A DNA stretch of 64,000 nucleotides, from the NCBI GenBank assembly GCA_964019335.1, contig OZ025714.1, positions 62,001-126,000 on the forward strand, in the 5' to 3' direction. The notes below the pieces were generated by a model. It did no database searches. It saw only the letters and a program-made list of their open reading frames with translations, and had not been told where the DNA came from. Below, one piece after another: positions 1 to 9,086 of this stretch. A program made the position numbers and the translations under genes. Position 1 is the first letter of the stretch, and every line of letters starts with the position of its first letter. This DNA comes from Diplonema japonicum. Taxonomy: Eukaryota; Euglenozoa; Diplonemea; Diplonemida; Diplonemidae.

Positions 1-1695
1 TTGTTTCCCGGCATAACGCTCCCGCGTGCACTGCTCGCAAATGATCATTCTGTCTTCTACGCAGAAGTACTTCAGCTGTTCGTAGATGTGCCTCGTGCAC
101 ACGAAAGGCTCGCGTAGCTTTTGATGCAGCCTCGCATGCAGCCTGTTGCTTGTATCTTCACATGTCTCGACGTAGTTGTAGACTGTTCGGATCACAGATG
201 CAAACAGCTTCTCGTCGTCGACCGATATCTCCTTCATCATCTTGTGCTTCCTCACCTGCACAGGGTCTTCGCTCATGAAGGACTTCAAGCTTCCCACAGA
301 AGATGTTTGCATGCTTTTCAAACTTTTCTTCATACTCGTTGCGCGTGATGACCTGCTAATGCTCAGGTCATCATCTTCTTCCTCTTCCTCTTCGTGCACT
401 GACGTTGCTGTCATTTTCAAATCGTCCCAAATATCTGTGTTGAAGATGCAGCCCGAGTATTCGATTGCATCGTCTGTCTGTTCCTTATCCGACTTCTTGG
501 CTGGAGTAGTTGCCCGATTGTTGACTGTCAACCTGTTACTCTTGTTGGGGTCTTCTTCAGCCTTCGTCTTCTGATACATTCCAAACGGGGGAAAGAAGCA
601 GACCGTGTTTTGCTTTGCCGTTGCGACCTTTGCCACACCTCTGGCAGCGCCTCCAAGCTTCGTGATGCCGTGCAGCTCGCGTTGCCTGGGCTTCGTGGGT
701 TGCGGTGCTATGAGGTTGCTTATGTCGTAGACGGGAGTGGTGGAATCGATGTTTAGTTTCCACAACCGTGTGCCGTCGTTGTACCTACTGTCGTTGGGGG
801 GTGTGCGCATCTGCACCTTCGGTTTTGCTTTCTTTTTACCCTTTGTAGGGCGCATCGCTTCCTGAAGAGCTTGCTGCCGAAGCTCCGCCTCCTCGGCCTC
901 CGCCTCCGCGTCGTGATAAGCGCCGATGACAATGGTGAAGGCAACACATGCCTTGTCTTGGGATATATCGAGAGGAAGCTCCACGGAAAGGGGGTGGGTG
1001 ATGGCGGGGAACCAGATGGGAAGTGCTAAGATGACGGAAAGACTGCCGACCCAGTTGACGAGGACGGGCCAGTCGGGCTGCCCGAGTGCAGAGAAGACCA
1101 TCCTGCCAAAGGTGGGGGGGTTGCCGTAGGAGGCATTAGCTTCGAGCTGTGCATGAAACACAAAGTTCAGCGTCGTAAGTGGCGTTGTGAAAATGAAGAC
1201 GACAAGCAACACAAGAGGGGGGTACGGGAGCTTCGCCTCACTCTCGAGGTCTGAACTGCTGCCGTACATGTCGGGCTGCATGGAGTACCACTTCTTGACG
1301 AGGAGCTTCTCAACGATAACAACGTCAGCAAGGTTGCATCCGAGGTTGTGCGCGATCTCAGCGTAGATGCGAAGGTAGTTCTCCGCGTGCATGACAGACA
1401 GCAAGTGATGCAGCTTGTAGATGAGATTGGCGACAAGCTGCCCCGACAAGCGCAGCGCGACGAACGGAAACAAAGCACGCGACACTGCCTCAGCAGTCAT
1501 GACGTGCTTCAGGTTCCCCACCTTCGCTTCGAGGAAATGCAACCTGTCCTCCGTCAGCGTCGGTGTTTTCTCCAGGCCTACGTAATTCGTGATGTGGCTC
1601 TGTAGCGTGGCTATGATGGCGTCATATTCCTCTTCCGTCTTTTTGTGTGGTGTGGTATCGTTTCTTCTTTTTCTTTTTTTGGGACAAGTGGCCAT
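1..1695 (-). CDS. B-box zinc-finger protein, C-terminus cut by window edge
   Basis: One uninterrupted frame of 565 codons runs from the ATG at 1695 off the left edge, so the C-terminus is missing. The N-terminus is basic (KKRKRR near residue 6, a possible nuclear signal). Residues about 20-270 are helical and hydrophobic in places and match no family I recognise. A basic and then acidic low-complexity linker follows. The last 35 residues carry a B-box-like zinc motif: CxxH, then LKYFC, a D three residues on, and ICEQC, in the spacing of TRIM-type B-boxes. A coiled coil or NHL/SPRY part might follow beyond the edge, but this cannot be seen. B-boxes usually mediate protein-protein contacts. The frame is certain; the B-box call is good; the function is unknown. 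Confidence 0.75.
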   Translation of the reverse strand, partial: MATCPKKRKRRNDTTPHKKTEEEYDAIIATLQSHITNYVGLEKTPTLTEDRLHFLEAKVGNLKHVMTAEAVSRALFPFVALRLSGQLVANLIYKLHHLLSVMHAENYLRIYAEIAHNLGCNLADVVIVEKLLVKKWYSMQPDMYGSSSDLESEAKLPYPPLVLLVVFIFTTPLTTLNFVFHAQLEANASYGNPPTFGRMVFSALGQPDWPVLVNWVGSLSVILALPIWFPAITHPLSVELPLDISQDKACVAFTIVIGAYHDAEAEAEEAELRQQALQEAMRPTKGKKKAKPKVQMRTPPNDSRYNDGTRLWKLNIDSTTPVYDISNLIAPQPTKPRQRELHGITKLGGAARGVAKVATAKQNTVCFFPPFGMYQKTKAEEDPNKSNRLTVNNRATTPAKKSDKEQTDDAIEYSGCIFNTDIWDDLKMTATSVHEEEEEEDDDLSISRSSRATSMKKSLKSMQTSSVGSLKSFMSEDPVQVRKHKMMKEISVDDEKLFASVIRTVYNYVETCEDTSNRLHARLHQKLREPFVCTRHIYEQLKYFCVEDRMIICEQCTRERYAGKQ

Positions 1696-2249
1696 ACTTT
1701 CTTGTGTGTTGCCATCAGTTGCTTCAACACCTTCACACCCCTGCCGCCTTTCTTTCCTCTTGCTTTCAACATTTTTCTTTCTCTTTCGCTGTCGTAGCAG
1801 ATTACTTACTTGTTTAGATGGAAATAGAAGAATATCTTTTGACTGTGCTACGAAAAAAACACAAAAAGGGGAGAGAATAGGTTGGTCAGTAAGAGGTGGC
1901 TAGTTAAGAAGAAGGAAAAAAAAAGAAAAGAAGAAGGGAAAGGGACAAAAAAAAAACCATGTTCTTTTGGAAAAAAAAAAGAAGAAAAGAGAAAAAATCT
2001 CAAACAATGCGTCTTCACTTTTACAGTATTTACGTGTTGTTATTTTAATTCGTGCAACCGTTTGCTGACTAACCACCATATCCTCGTTCTTTTTTTTTCG
2101 TTCTCTTTTTCTTTTTTCCCCCGACAAAAAATCGGGCTAAGAAAAAAAAAAGGGAACCATTTAAAGTTACTGTCCCCCTTTTGCGTCTTCTTTTACTTTA
2201 GCTTTTCGTTCTCTTCTTGAAAAGGCTAAAAAAAAAAAAAAAAAAGAAT

Positions 2250-2284
<35 letters not shown>

Positions 2285-2498
2285 AGGTCGTGGGAAAAAG
2301 AGTTGCGTTTTCTTGTGTCAAAAAAATGCAAAACAGCCAAATACCACCCTTTATGGGCAAAATTTTGTGTGTTGAATCGTCCGTCCCATTTTCTTTTCTT
2401 TTTCTTGTCTCAAAGTTTTTTTTTAATAAAAGTTAGAAAGGCAAGTATAGCATACTCTCAGGTATGCCTTACGAAATCTCGCATCAACAAGACAAAAA
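1696..2498. other. Spacer with A/T homopolymers
   Basis: This is the 3' flank of the alpha/beta hydrolase and the 5' flank of the B-box gene. It contains A-runs around 2230-2285 and T-rich stretches. I see no convincing gene. A short open frame before the B-box ATG (from an ATG near 1773) is in another frame and has no recognisable product. Confidence 0.5.
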
Positions 2499-3650
2499 TC
2501 ACACTGTCGCAGTGATCAGAGCATTGAAAACGGAGGGTGCTGTGGAGTACATGTGGTGTCCCATGCCGTCCAGCACAGTTAGGTTGGTGGGGACGGTAGC
2601 ATGTTTCACGACCTCGTGACCCGAAGCTGCTTCAATGAAGTCGCGCTCACCATACACCAAGATAAGCTTCTCAGCGTTGATATCCTTCATACGCCTCATA
2701 AGCGGCTCCTTCCACCCCACAGCAGGGTTCACCGTCGCCAGGAACGCGTCCTCCCCTGTGATCTGCGCACACTGCAAGTGAAACACGTACTCCTGCAGCT
2801 CCGGCGTCGTGTACCCATACCACGTAGCCCGCTTTGTTAAAATCCTCTTGATGACCACTGCCGCTGCGGGGCCCAAGAACCTTGCCATCTTTGTTCGTGT
2901 CAACCCCAAGAAATGCACCAATCTGAAAGACATCTGCACCGACATTGGAAACCCTTTAATCCTGTGGACGATGGGGCTGATCCCAACAGGCGCTGCGAGC
3001 ATCAGGGTCTCTACCTTGTGCTGCAAAGCATAGGCCGTTGCGATGAATCCTCCAAGGGAGTGGCCCAGAAGGTCGATAGGGGTGTTTGGAATGGTGGCCT
3101 CACGCCACGCGTGGATGGCATTGGTCCACCATTGAAGTGCCGCATCCTGCGTGTAGCCTGAGAAGGATGGTGAGGATGACCGGCCGAAACCAAGCAGGTC
3201 GAGGCACCAGATGTCGTACTTGTCTGTGAGCCCGGGGATGTTCTTGGCCCACACACCGAGCCCGGCGCCCAGACCGTGCAGCATGACGAGGACCTTCTTA
3301 GGCTCGGAGGAGGAAGTTTCAGAAACGAAGTGCACGCAGTTGATGGTAACATCGTTCGCCTGTACCTCGTGTTGCTTGTAGATGACCCCGTCAATGGACC
3401 TCAGAAGAGCGTCTTCTGCGTCTTTCAGTTTCTTCGGCGATGACGGCATCCTCCATGCCACCCTGAAGAGCACGTACAACACTGCTACTACCGCCACACT
3501 GTTCACCACCCCATACCGCATAACCAACAGCACCATCGACGCGTTCAGCCCTACTAGAAAGCTTGCAAAATACACAACAACGCGTGGGCCCCTCCTGGTG
3601 CTCATCACCGGGACTGGTGGTGGTTCCATCTTATCTTCTGTTCCCGGCAT
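2499..3650 (-). CDS. Alpha/beta hydrolase, ABHD4/ABHD5 (CGI-58)-like, membrane-anchored
   Basis: The protein has 383 residues. Two hydrophobic segments at about residues 25-65 should anchor it in a membrane. The hydrolase domain follows with the oxyanion motif HGLGAG, the nucleophile elbow GHSLGG, the acid region YGERDF and the catalytic His in GMGHHMY. The overall arrangement resembles the ABHD4/ABHD5 lipid-metabolism branch. In that family ABHD5 has lost the nucleophile (GHNLGG), but here Ser is present, so the enzyme should be active, perhaps on N-acyl phospholipids or lysolipids. The family HxxxxD acyltransferase motif next to the catalytic His reads HHMYST, so the Asp is replaced. A TTGCAG acceptor lies about 20 nt before the ATG. 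The substrate is inferred only from the family. Confidence 0.8.
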   Translation of the reverse strand: MPGTEDKMEPPPVPVMSTRRGPRVVVYFASFLVGLNASMVLLVMRYGVVNSVAVVAVLYVLFRVAWRMPSSPKKLKDAEDALLRSIDGVIYKQHEVQANDVTINCVHFVSETSSSEPKKVLVMLHGLGAGLGVWAKNIPGLTDKYDIWCLDLLGFGRSSSPSFSGYTQDAALQWWTNAIHAWREATIPNTPIDLLGHSLGGFIATAYALQHKVETLMLAAPVGISPIVHRIKGFPMSVQMSFRLVHFLGLTRTKMARFLGPAAAVVIKRILTKRATWYGYTTPELQEYVFHLQCAQITGEDAFLATVNPAVGWKEPLMRRMKDINAEKLILVYGERDFIEAASGHEVVKHATVPTNLTVLDGMGHHMYSTAPSVFNALITATV

Positions 3651-3929
3651 TCCTTTGATGTGGTGAAAGGCTGCAATTTAAGCTAAAAACTGAAACACAT
3701 AGACATAGAGGGGAAGCGGTCGTGCACGGGCTTTTTCGTGCGTCAAAAGGAAAAAAGGGGGAAACGACAGAAAGGGGAGGCGGTTGGAAAGAGGAAAAGA
3801 AAGAAAAAGGTATTACGTAAAACAACAAAAAAAATGACGCAGCCCTCACACGACCCACATGTCACACACGGGTGCCATGTGCCCTCACCACACAAAACGC
3901 TGGTATGTTTGGTGCGTTCCCTTTAAAGC

Positions 3930-5048
3930 TTAAACGAGCTTGGCACCGGTGGGGTACGAGGAGCAGGACAGGATACCGCACAGGCCACAGACCTGGATGG
4001 TGGAGGGGCCACCCTTGCAGCCGAAGCCGTCCTGGGGGCTGTTGTCGGTGGCACAGGGAGCATTGCCGTCAGCGTGGCGGAGGATGCGGATGTACCCCTT
4101 CTCGCCCCACGAGGCACCCCAAGAGTTCCTCACAATCCAGTAGTTGGTGGTGTCATCAACACCGAACCCCACAATCTGCACAGCGTGGTCGATGTCCGCA
4201 CCGCAGTTCTTGCTGAGGACACCGCCCTCGTACAGCTGCCAGCCGATACCACCAGCATCGACAGAGATGGCAACGGGCCCCACGTTAGCAACAGCGGTGG
4301 CGAGAGCGTTCTCGTCGTTGGGCTTAAGGTCCACCTGGCCGGTGATGGTGGCAGTGGGGTGGATCTTGTTCTTCTCGCAGGTGCCAGTCACACCAGCGTA
4401 CGGGTAAGAAGTCTCGTTGGACAGACCACCCGCGTTGATGGTGTAGTTGAAGGCAATGGGCTGGGTGCTACCGGCACAGCCGCCAGTGCCACCGCACTCG
4501 TTGGGGTTGGGTGCACAGCTCACAAGCTGCTGAGGGGACAGAACAAGGAGCTTGCCGGTGGCGAGGGCAACAGCCGACTCGACGGTCTCAGTGGCGGAGA
4601 AAGCCCAGCACGAACCACAGCCACCCTGGTTCTTGACGGGGGTCACCACAGGGGGGCTGTGGGTCCTCCAGTCGACAGAGGTCGGAAGGTCGGTGGAGTG
4701 CATGGCGGCACCAGTCTTGAGGGCCTTGTGGTGCTGGTTGAAAACTCTCTCCTTGTCAAGACCAGCCATGCTGTGCTTGAACTCTTTCTGGGTCATGTCA
4801 GCGAACTGGTTCAGTCCAGCAACGCTGGTAGAGGTAGGGTCGGCGTTGTGTGTCCTGATCCACCTAAGGTTGGTCTCAAAGATGACCTTCCTCCTTAGGT
4901 ACTCGTCAGCCTCGTACTTCTTCCCGTACTCTTCCACGTAGTCACCGAAGCTGTAGTTGGGGTTCTTCGCAAGGTCGGCGGCCGAGGTACGGAGGTACCC
5001 ATGGCACACACCGACGGACAGCAAGAAAACAAGAACAGCACACTTCAT
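3930..5048 (-). CDS. Papain-family cysteine protease (cathepsin L-like), C1A
   Basis: The protein has 372 residues. It begins with a signal peptide (about residues 1-18, ending near CHG) and an I29-type inhibitory propeptide with the GLNQFADMT motif near residue 80. The mature enzyme starts near LPTSVDWR. The oxyanion Gln and catalytic Cys lie in VKNQGGCGSCWAF, the catalytic His in DHAVQIVGFG and the Asn in RNSWGASWGEKGY. All four key residues are present, so it should be an active secreted or lysosomal endopeptidase. The C-terminus has a Cys-rich extension of about 50 residues (GCKGGPS, VCGLCGILSCSSYP) beyond the usual end of the fold. Upstream, a TTCAG acceptor lies 8 nt before the ATG. Confidence 0.95.
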   Translation of the reverse strand: MKCAVLVFLLSVGVCHGYLRTSAADLAKNPNYSFGDYVEEYGKKYEADEYLRRKVIFETNLRWIRTHNADPTSTSVAGLNQFADMTQKEFKHSMAGLDKERVFNQHHKALKTGAAMHSTDLPTSVDWRTHSPPVVTPVKNQGGCGSCWAFSATETVESAVALATGKLLVLSPQQLVSCAPNPNECGGTGGCAGSTQPIAFNYTINAGGLSNETSYPYAGVTGTCEKNKIHPTATITGQVDLKPNDENALATAVANVGPVAISVDAGGIGWQLYEGGVLSKNCGADIDHAVQIVGFGVDDTTNYWIVRNSWGASWGEKGYIRILRHADGNAPCATDNSPQDGFGCKGGPSTIQVCGLCGILSCSSYPTGAKLV

Positions 5049-5370
5049 CTTAAGACCTGAATGCTGGTGAACAGGATACTAATACTAAAAGAACTTAAAA
5101 AAACAGAAGCACGCTGTGATGCATCGAAAGGAGATTTAAACGCTCTCCTTAACTCCCACATACTACCCTCAACGAAGGCGTCATCATGCTAAGCGGCTAC
5201 TACGAGTCTTGAGGAGTCTTAAAATAAAAGGAAAGGGTTTGTTTTATTTCTTTCTTTTTTTTCTTTTTTGCTTTTCTTTTCTTTTTTGCATTTTGGGCTA
5301 AAACGGTCTGCAAAGGGAATAGGTGTTGTACATATCAAACAAGAGGCCGAGGGTGTGGCAAGGAAGGTGG
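5049..5370. other. Intergenic spacer
   Basis: This is the 5' flank of the protease and the 3' flank of the pyroglutamyl-peptidase-like gene. On the sense strand a T-rich stretch and a TTCAG acceptor (5057-5059 forward) precede the protease ATG by 8 nt. I see no other gene. Confidence 0.5.
5057..5059 (-). promoter_or_regulatory. Probable spliced-leader acceptor of the cysteine protease gene
   Basis: CATTCAG sits 8 nt before the ATG, with no coding exon upstream. Confidence 0.55.
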
Positions 5371-6066
5371 CTATTGAAGAGGTTTGGACTTCGCAACAAG
5401 GGTAAGAATGAGTGTGCAGAGTGCACTGCTCAGATCGGAAACTTTTACGTCTGGGATGTGAACGAAGTATCCCGCAGCTATGTGACCTTGCTGGACTGCG
5501 GAGAGGGTGTTCCAATGAGTCTCGTTACAGATGTAGGAGTTAGATGGCCTGTGTGCAGTAGTGGCGATGGAGAAGGGTGCAACCTTGGTGTTGTGCAACG
5601 ATCGCACGATACTGGACAGTGCTGGGATAGACAGCGACGCGCAGCCGTGGTGGTCCAACGGCTCGGAGATAGCATGCCCTACAGCATCCGCCCCCCGTCT
5701 TCCATTGAAGGCACCATCTTCGAGGGTGATGATGTCGTCCGCCGCTCCACTGTTCAGCCCTATGTTGATCACCACATCGTACGCTGCGTAGTCAATCACC
5801 TTCGCTGTCCCCCACACAACCGGAAGCCTCAAGAAATGCCACTCAACACCCTTCCCCTTCTCCCTCAGCATCTCGTCTAGCTTGCCCCCAATCACAACCC
5901 TCCCGCTCGGGTTCTTCTCGCACTTGAATATATCCCCCTCTACCTCGTGCCAGTCCGTGAACCCTGTCACCAACACCCTGAATACCTTCCCCTTCTTCTC
6001 GCACCACTGCATCAAAAAATACAGCGCCCCCGCCGTGAAACACGCAGCTGGAAGGTATTCTTTCAT
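5371..6066 (-). CDS. Pyroglutamyl-peptidase I-like (C15), with N-terminal hydrophobic segment
   Basis: The protein has 231 residues. The first 22 residues form a hydrophobic segment followed by KK, suggesting a signal anchor, which is unusual because C15 peptidases are normally cytosolic. The C15 domain starts at FRVLVTGF. The expected catalytic positions are present: Glu in DIITLED, Cys in SNSYICNE and His in GYFVHIP. Family members remove N-terminal pyroglutamate from peptides. The loop before the Cys is two residues shorter than the usual SNSAGxYLCN. A CTTCAG acceptor lies 7 nt upstream of the ATG. I am confident of the family and less so of the location. Confidence 0.85.
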   Translation of the reverse strand: MKEYLPAACFTAGALYFLMQWCEKKGKVFRVLVTGFTDWHEVEGDIFKCEKNPSGRVVIGGKLDEMLREKGKGVEWHFLRLPVVWGTAKVIDYAAYDVVINIGLNSGAADDIITLEDGAFNGRRGADAVGHAISEPLDHHGCASLSIPALSSIVRSLHNTKVAPFSIATTAHRPSNSYICNETHWNTLSAVQQGHIAAGYFVHIPDVKVSDLSSALCTLILTLVAKSKPLQ

Positions 6067-6073
6067 TTAACAC

Positions 6074-6076
6074 CTG
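6074..6076 (-). promoter_or_regulatory. Probable spliced-leader acceptor of the pyroglutamyl-peptidase-like gene
   Basis: A T-run and CTTCAG lie 7 nt before the ATG. Confidence 0.55.
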
Positions 6077-6164
6077 AAGGATTCTCAAAAAAAAAATACT
6101 AATCGTAAAATTGGACCAACAAGTTTTCAAAAAAAAAGCTGAACAAGAACAATAAAGTTTTCTA

Positions 6165-7880
6165 TTACTGAAGATTCGCCTTCAGCCAGGCGTCGAAGGT
6201 CCGCTCGTTGCTTGGCGGCGAGGGGGGTGCGGCGATGGGAACAGGCGGCTGTTTCAAGTACATTGAAAGGTCGACCGAAGATTTCTGATGAGGGGTTCTG
6301 CCGATGGTGGAGATGACCTTGGGTGAGTGAGACTGCTCCTCGTCCATGTAGAAGGCCTCCAGGGGGTATGAAATCGAGGCTTTTCTCGTGGTGGCGCTGT
6401 TTCTGCTTTTTTGCGGCGTGTGCCTCCTGCTGAGCTCTTCTTCGAACTCAACTAGCCTTGCCTCGAGGTTCACGCAGTTGAGACATGTCTCCTTAATCCC
6501 CCCAGTGGCGCGGCTCATTAAATCTTTCGCCACGCTGTCTGCGTACTTCGCTTGCTCCTCAGTAATGGGCTTCTTCGTCCTGTATCGCGATTGAGGAGGG
6601 TTGTGGTACATGAGCGGTGTGACGAGCGAGCTGTACGTTACATTCGATACGCCTACGACGCCCAAGGTGTCAAGGGCATCTGTCAGGGACAAGCTGCCGA
6701 ACAAGCACGAGAAGGAGCATAGGCTCACATGTCCGCTCTTGCTGCTTAAGGTCTTCGTGACGCCCTCTGATATTGCTTTCATAACCCCCGGAGTCAGCTC
6801 CGAGACCTGCTTCCTTATCGCCTTCTCAAAGGTGTTGAAGCCTACCTCCAAGATCGTCGCGCCAAATGAAGATATCCAAAACCGTCTGCTCGACGAGCTG
6901 GGCACCAGCTCCGCCAAGCACGACACCGACAAGTCCCTCTTGTCCGTCGTGTTCAGTTCCAGCGGTTTAAACTTTGACGTCGATGCCGTCTCATCGTTCA
7001 CAGCAGGCTTCACCAGGTCCATCACCATCTTGCTGCTGAACAGCACGCTATTCTGGCACCACGCCACATCGGCGGTGTACTTATCAAAATCCTTTGCTCC
7101 GAAGAAATTCGGGAGCAAACAGGCAGCCCCCGCCACAGTGTCTCTCAGGTGTGATATAGTCTGCAGCAGAAACACCAACGGCCATATTGCGTCATCCGCC
7201 CTCAGCAGGGTTTTATCTTTCAACGAAGGTAGTTTATAAAGTGGGTCAATGGCCGCTTCGACGGAAAGCGCAGTATCCCTAAGAGGGACACGCATGGTCT
7301 CCACCGAAGCACGCCACTTCCTATCCTGGATGGGCATGGTCTTCCAGCCTGGCAGGTCTTCGTTGTTGTGGAGGGACTTCAAGTTGAAGATCACACGACG
7401 TATGGCGTCGACAAGCTCGGAAACATCGATGCCCCTCTTGATCTCTCGTAAGGGTGTTTCCTGTGGTGGTGCGTGCATGGATAGGTCTTCTATAGCAGCG
7501 TACTCCCTTCGAGGCGACAAGGACAACGGAGGTGCGGGTCGTGCCGTCGGTGTGTCAGGCGCTCTGCCCCGCGGAGATGTTGCCGTCTCATACGCCCTTG
7601 CCAGTCCTGTAGGGCTCAGCCATGCAGACCTCAGGCGAGCTGGGTCGCCTTCATCGGGTGGTGGGGAGTACACTTTATCGTGGTCGCCGAGAGTGTCACC
7701 TGTGGAGAACGTAGGGAACTCTGGGCGCTGCTTCGATGTCGCACTCCTTTTGAGCTCCTTCACATTGGGGTTTGTGAAAGTGCTCCTCCCTGTTGTGAGG
7801 TGTGAGTACGCTGTGGCTGACATGTCGGGAAGCCCAAGAGACTGCCACACTCCGCCATTCGAGAGGGGCACAGACGTCAT
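6165..7880 (-). CDS. Unknown protein of about 571 residues
   Basis: The start at 7880 is chosen because a CACAG acceptor lies 13 nt upstream; the in-frame ATG at 7928 falls before that acceptor. I do not recognise a family. The N-terminal third is Ser/Pro-rich and probably disordered. Residues about 140-420 look like a folded helical domain with several Cys. Near residue 490 a short coiled-coil-like stretch follows a CLNC motif, and the C-terminus is Pro-rich. There is no signal peptide or membrane segment. The neighbouring p32-like gene ends only 41 nt before this gene's presumed splice acceptor. Confidence 0.7.
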   Translation of the reverse strand: MTSVPLSNGGVWQSLGLPDMSATAYSHLTTGRSTFTNPNVKELKRSATSKQRPEFPTFSTGDTLGDHDKVYSPPPDEGDPARLRSAWLSPTGLARAYETATSPRGRAPDTPTARPAPPLSLSPRREYAAIEDLSMHAPPQETPLREIKRGIDVSELVDAIRRVIFNLKSLHNNEDLPGWKTMPIQDRKWRASVETMRVPLRDTALSVEAAIDPLYKLPSLKDKTLLRADDAIWPLVFLLQTISHLRDTVAGAACLLPNFFGAKDFDKYTADVAWCQNSVLFSSKMVMDLVKPAVNDETASTSKFKPLELNTTDKRDLSVSCLAELVPSSSSRRFWISSFGATILEVGFNTFEKAIRKQVSELTPGVMKAISEGVTKTLSSKSGHVSLCSFSCLFGSLSLTDALDTLGVVGVSNVTYSSLVTPLMYHNPPQSRYRTKKPITEEQAKYADSVAKDLMSRATGGIKETCLNCVNLEARLVEFEEELSRRHTPQKSRNSATTRKASISYPLEAFYMDEEQSHSPKVISTIGRTPHQKSSVDLSMYLKQPPVPIAAPPSPPSNERTFDAWLKANLQ

Positions 7881-7893
7881 ATTGCCAACCCAC

Positions 7894-7896
7894 CTG
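7894..7896 (-). promoter_or_regulatory. Probable spliced-leader acceptor of the 571-residue unknown gene
   Basis: CATCACAG lies 13 nt before the ATG and only about 38 nt after the stop codon of the upstream p32-like gene. Confidence 0.6.
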
Positions 7897-7933
7897 TGAT
7901 GCCAGATAGAGAGGATCGCACAGCGCACGCATG

Positions 7934-8569
7934 CTACGAGTCTATCAGCTTAACTTCAGAGCGCTCGTCGAGGAAGGCTTCGACGCCAGCCCACCACGCA
8001 GGGTACTCCATGAGCTCTTTGTGTTGAAGAAGGGAAGAGAGGTACTCGAGAAAATGGGGAGTGATACCTACTTCTATGAGGTAATTTTGAAAACCGATAA
8101 TGAGTTCGTTGCTCTGGTCATCCCAGCAGGGCACCTTGTAGAGAGTATTCAGGTGGTAGTGGCCAGGGCTGGACACGTCGAAGGCACGCTGGATGTTTTG
8201 CGTGAATGTTGTTGCGGTGACGATGCGGAGGTTGCACTCGAGGGAGAGGCACTCGAAGCGGATGCAGCCCTTTCTGGTGGTCACCAGCACTGTGAAGGGG
8301 AATATCTCGGAGCACACACCACCGTGCAGCGTGTCGTCAGTGAAGGCCAGCGACCCTAAAACGTTCACAGCATACTCCTTTGTGTCTCTTTCTACCGTAA
8401 CATAGTCCGACCCTGGAATGTTTCCTACCTTCCAACCCCACTCCTCGTCCACAGGGGGAACCGGCGGAACCAACGACTCTGCGTTTCTCATCGCTCCTTC
8501 CACACCCCGTCCCGCCACGTCACGCAGCGCTTGTACGCTGCACCACCTTCTCACCGCTCCACGCAGCAT
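7934..8569 (-). CDS. p32/MAM33 (gC1qBP) family mitochondrial matrix protein
   Basis: The protein has 211 residues from the ATG at 8569. That start is supported by a CAG acceptor only 3 nt upstream; an earlier in-frame ATG at 8662 lies before that site. The N-terminus (MLRGAVRRW) is Arg-rich without acids and fits a mitochondrial presequence. The C-terminal 45 residues, with LIEVGITPHFLEYL and the following helix ending in GVEAFL, match the C-terminal helices of p32/MAM33 proteins. These form doughnut-shaped acidic trimers in the matrix and take part in mitoribosome and respiratory function. The middle is divergent, as is typical. The family call is good. Confidence 0.82.
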   Translation of the reverse strand: MLRGAVRRWCSVQALRDVAGRGVEGAMRNAESLVPPVPPVDEEWGWKVGNIPGSDYVTVERDTKEYAVNVLGSLAFTDDTLHGGVCSEIFPFTVLVTTRKGCIRFECLSLECNLRIVTATTFTQNIQRAFDVSSPGHYHLNTLYKVPCWDDQSNELIIGFQNYLIEVGITPHFLEYLSSLLQHKELMEYPAWWAGVEAFLDERSEVKLIDS

Positions 8570-9086
8570 GACCTGTTTTAAGATGCGAATCAATGACGAG
8601 TAAAACAACGAAGAAACATAAAGCAAACACCGCACTCTCGCACACCTCCAGGTGCTCTTCAATGGCTCCTACTAGCAGGCGGAGAGTACCATTCAAAAGA
8701 ATAAACTCAAAATAAAAGACAACCACTTGAAGACTGCCTTGTGGTGTGAGGTTCGCGGTGTGCTAGTGACGTTGTGTGGAAAAAGTAGAAAGGGGAACAA
8801 AAAAAAGGGGAAGTTTTGTCAACACATTGGCCACATAGGCTAGTTGTTCGCTGTTGTCAGTGGGCTTCCTTCTTATATGAGACTTGCAGAACCTTTGAAG
8901 AGATAAACAAAACAGAGGACTGGCCTCTGGGTTACGTGTTCTGACAGGACACTAGAGTGCATAACCCGAACGTAACATCCCCGCCACTGCAAGTACACCC
9001 TTCTGGACAAACTGCGTTTTGGACCACAAACGTGTTTTCGGGGGGGAAGAAAAGCCTTTAGAAAATATGAAGAATGTCACAGTACA
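8570..9086. other. Intergenic spacer
   Basis: This contains the 5' flank of the p32-like gene and the 3' flank of the PARP gene. It is less homopolymer-rich than other spacers. On the sense strand the splice acceptor AAAACAG lies at 8573-8575, directly before the p32 ATG. I see no gene. Confidence 0.5.
8573..8575 (-). promoter_or_regulatory. Probable spliced-leader acceptor of the p32-like gene
   Basis: AAAACAG leaves a 5' UTR of only 3 nt. Confidence 0.55.
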
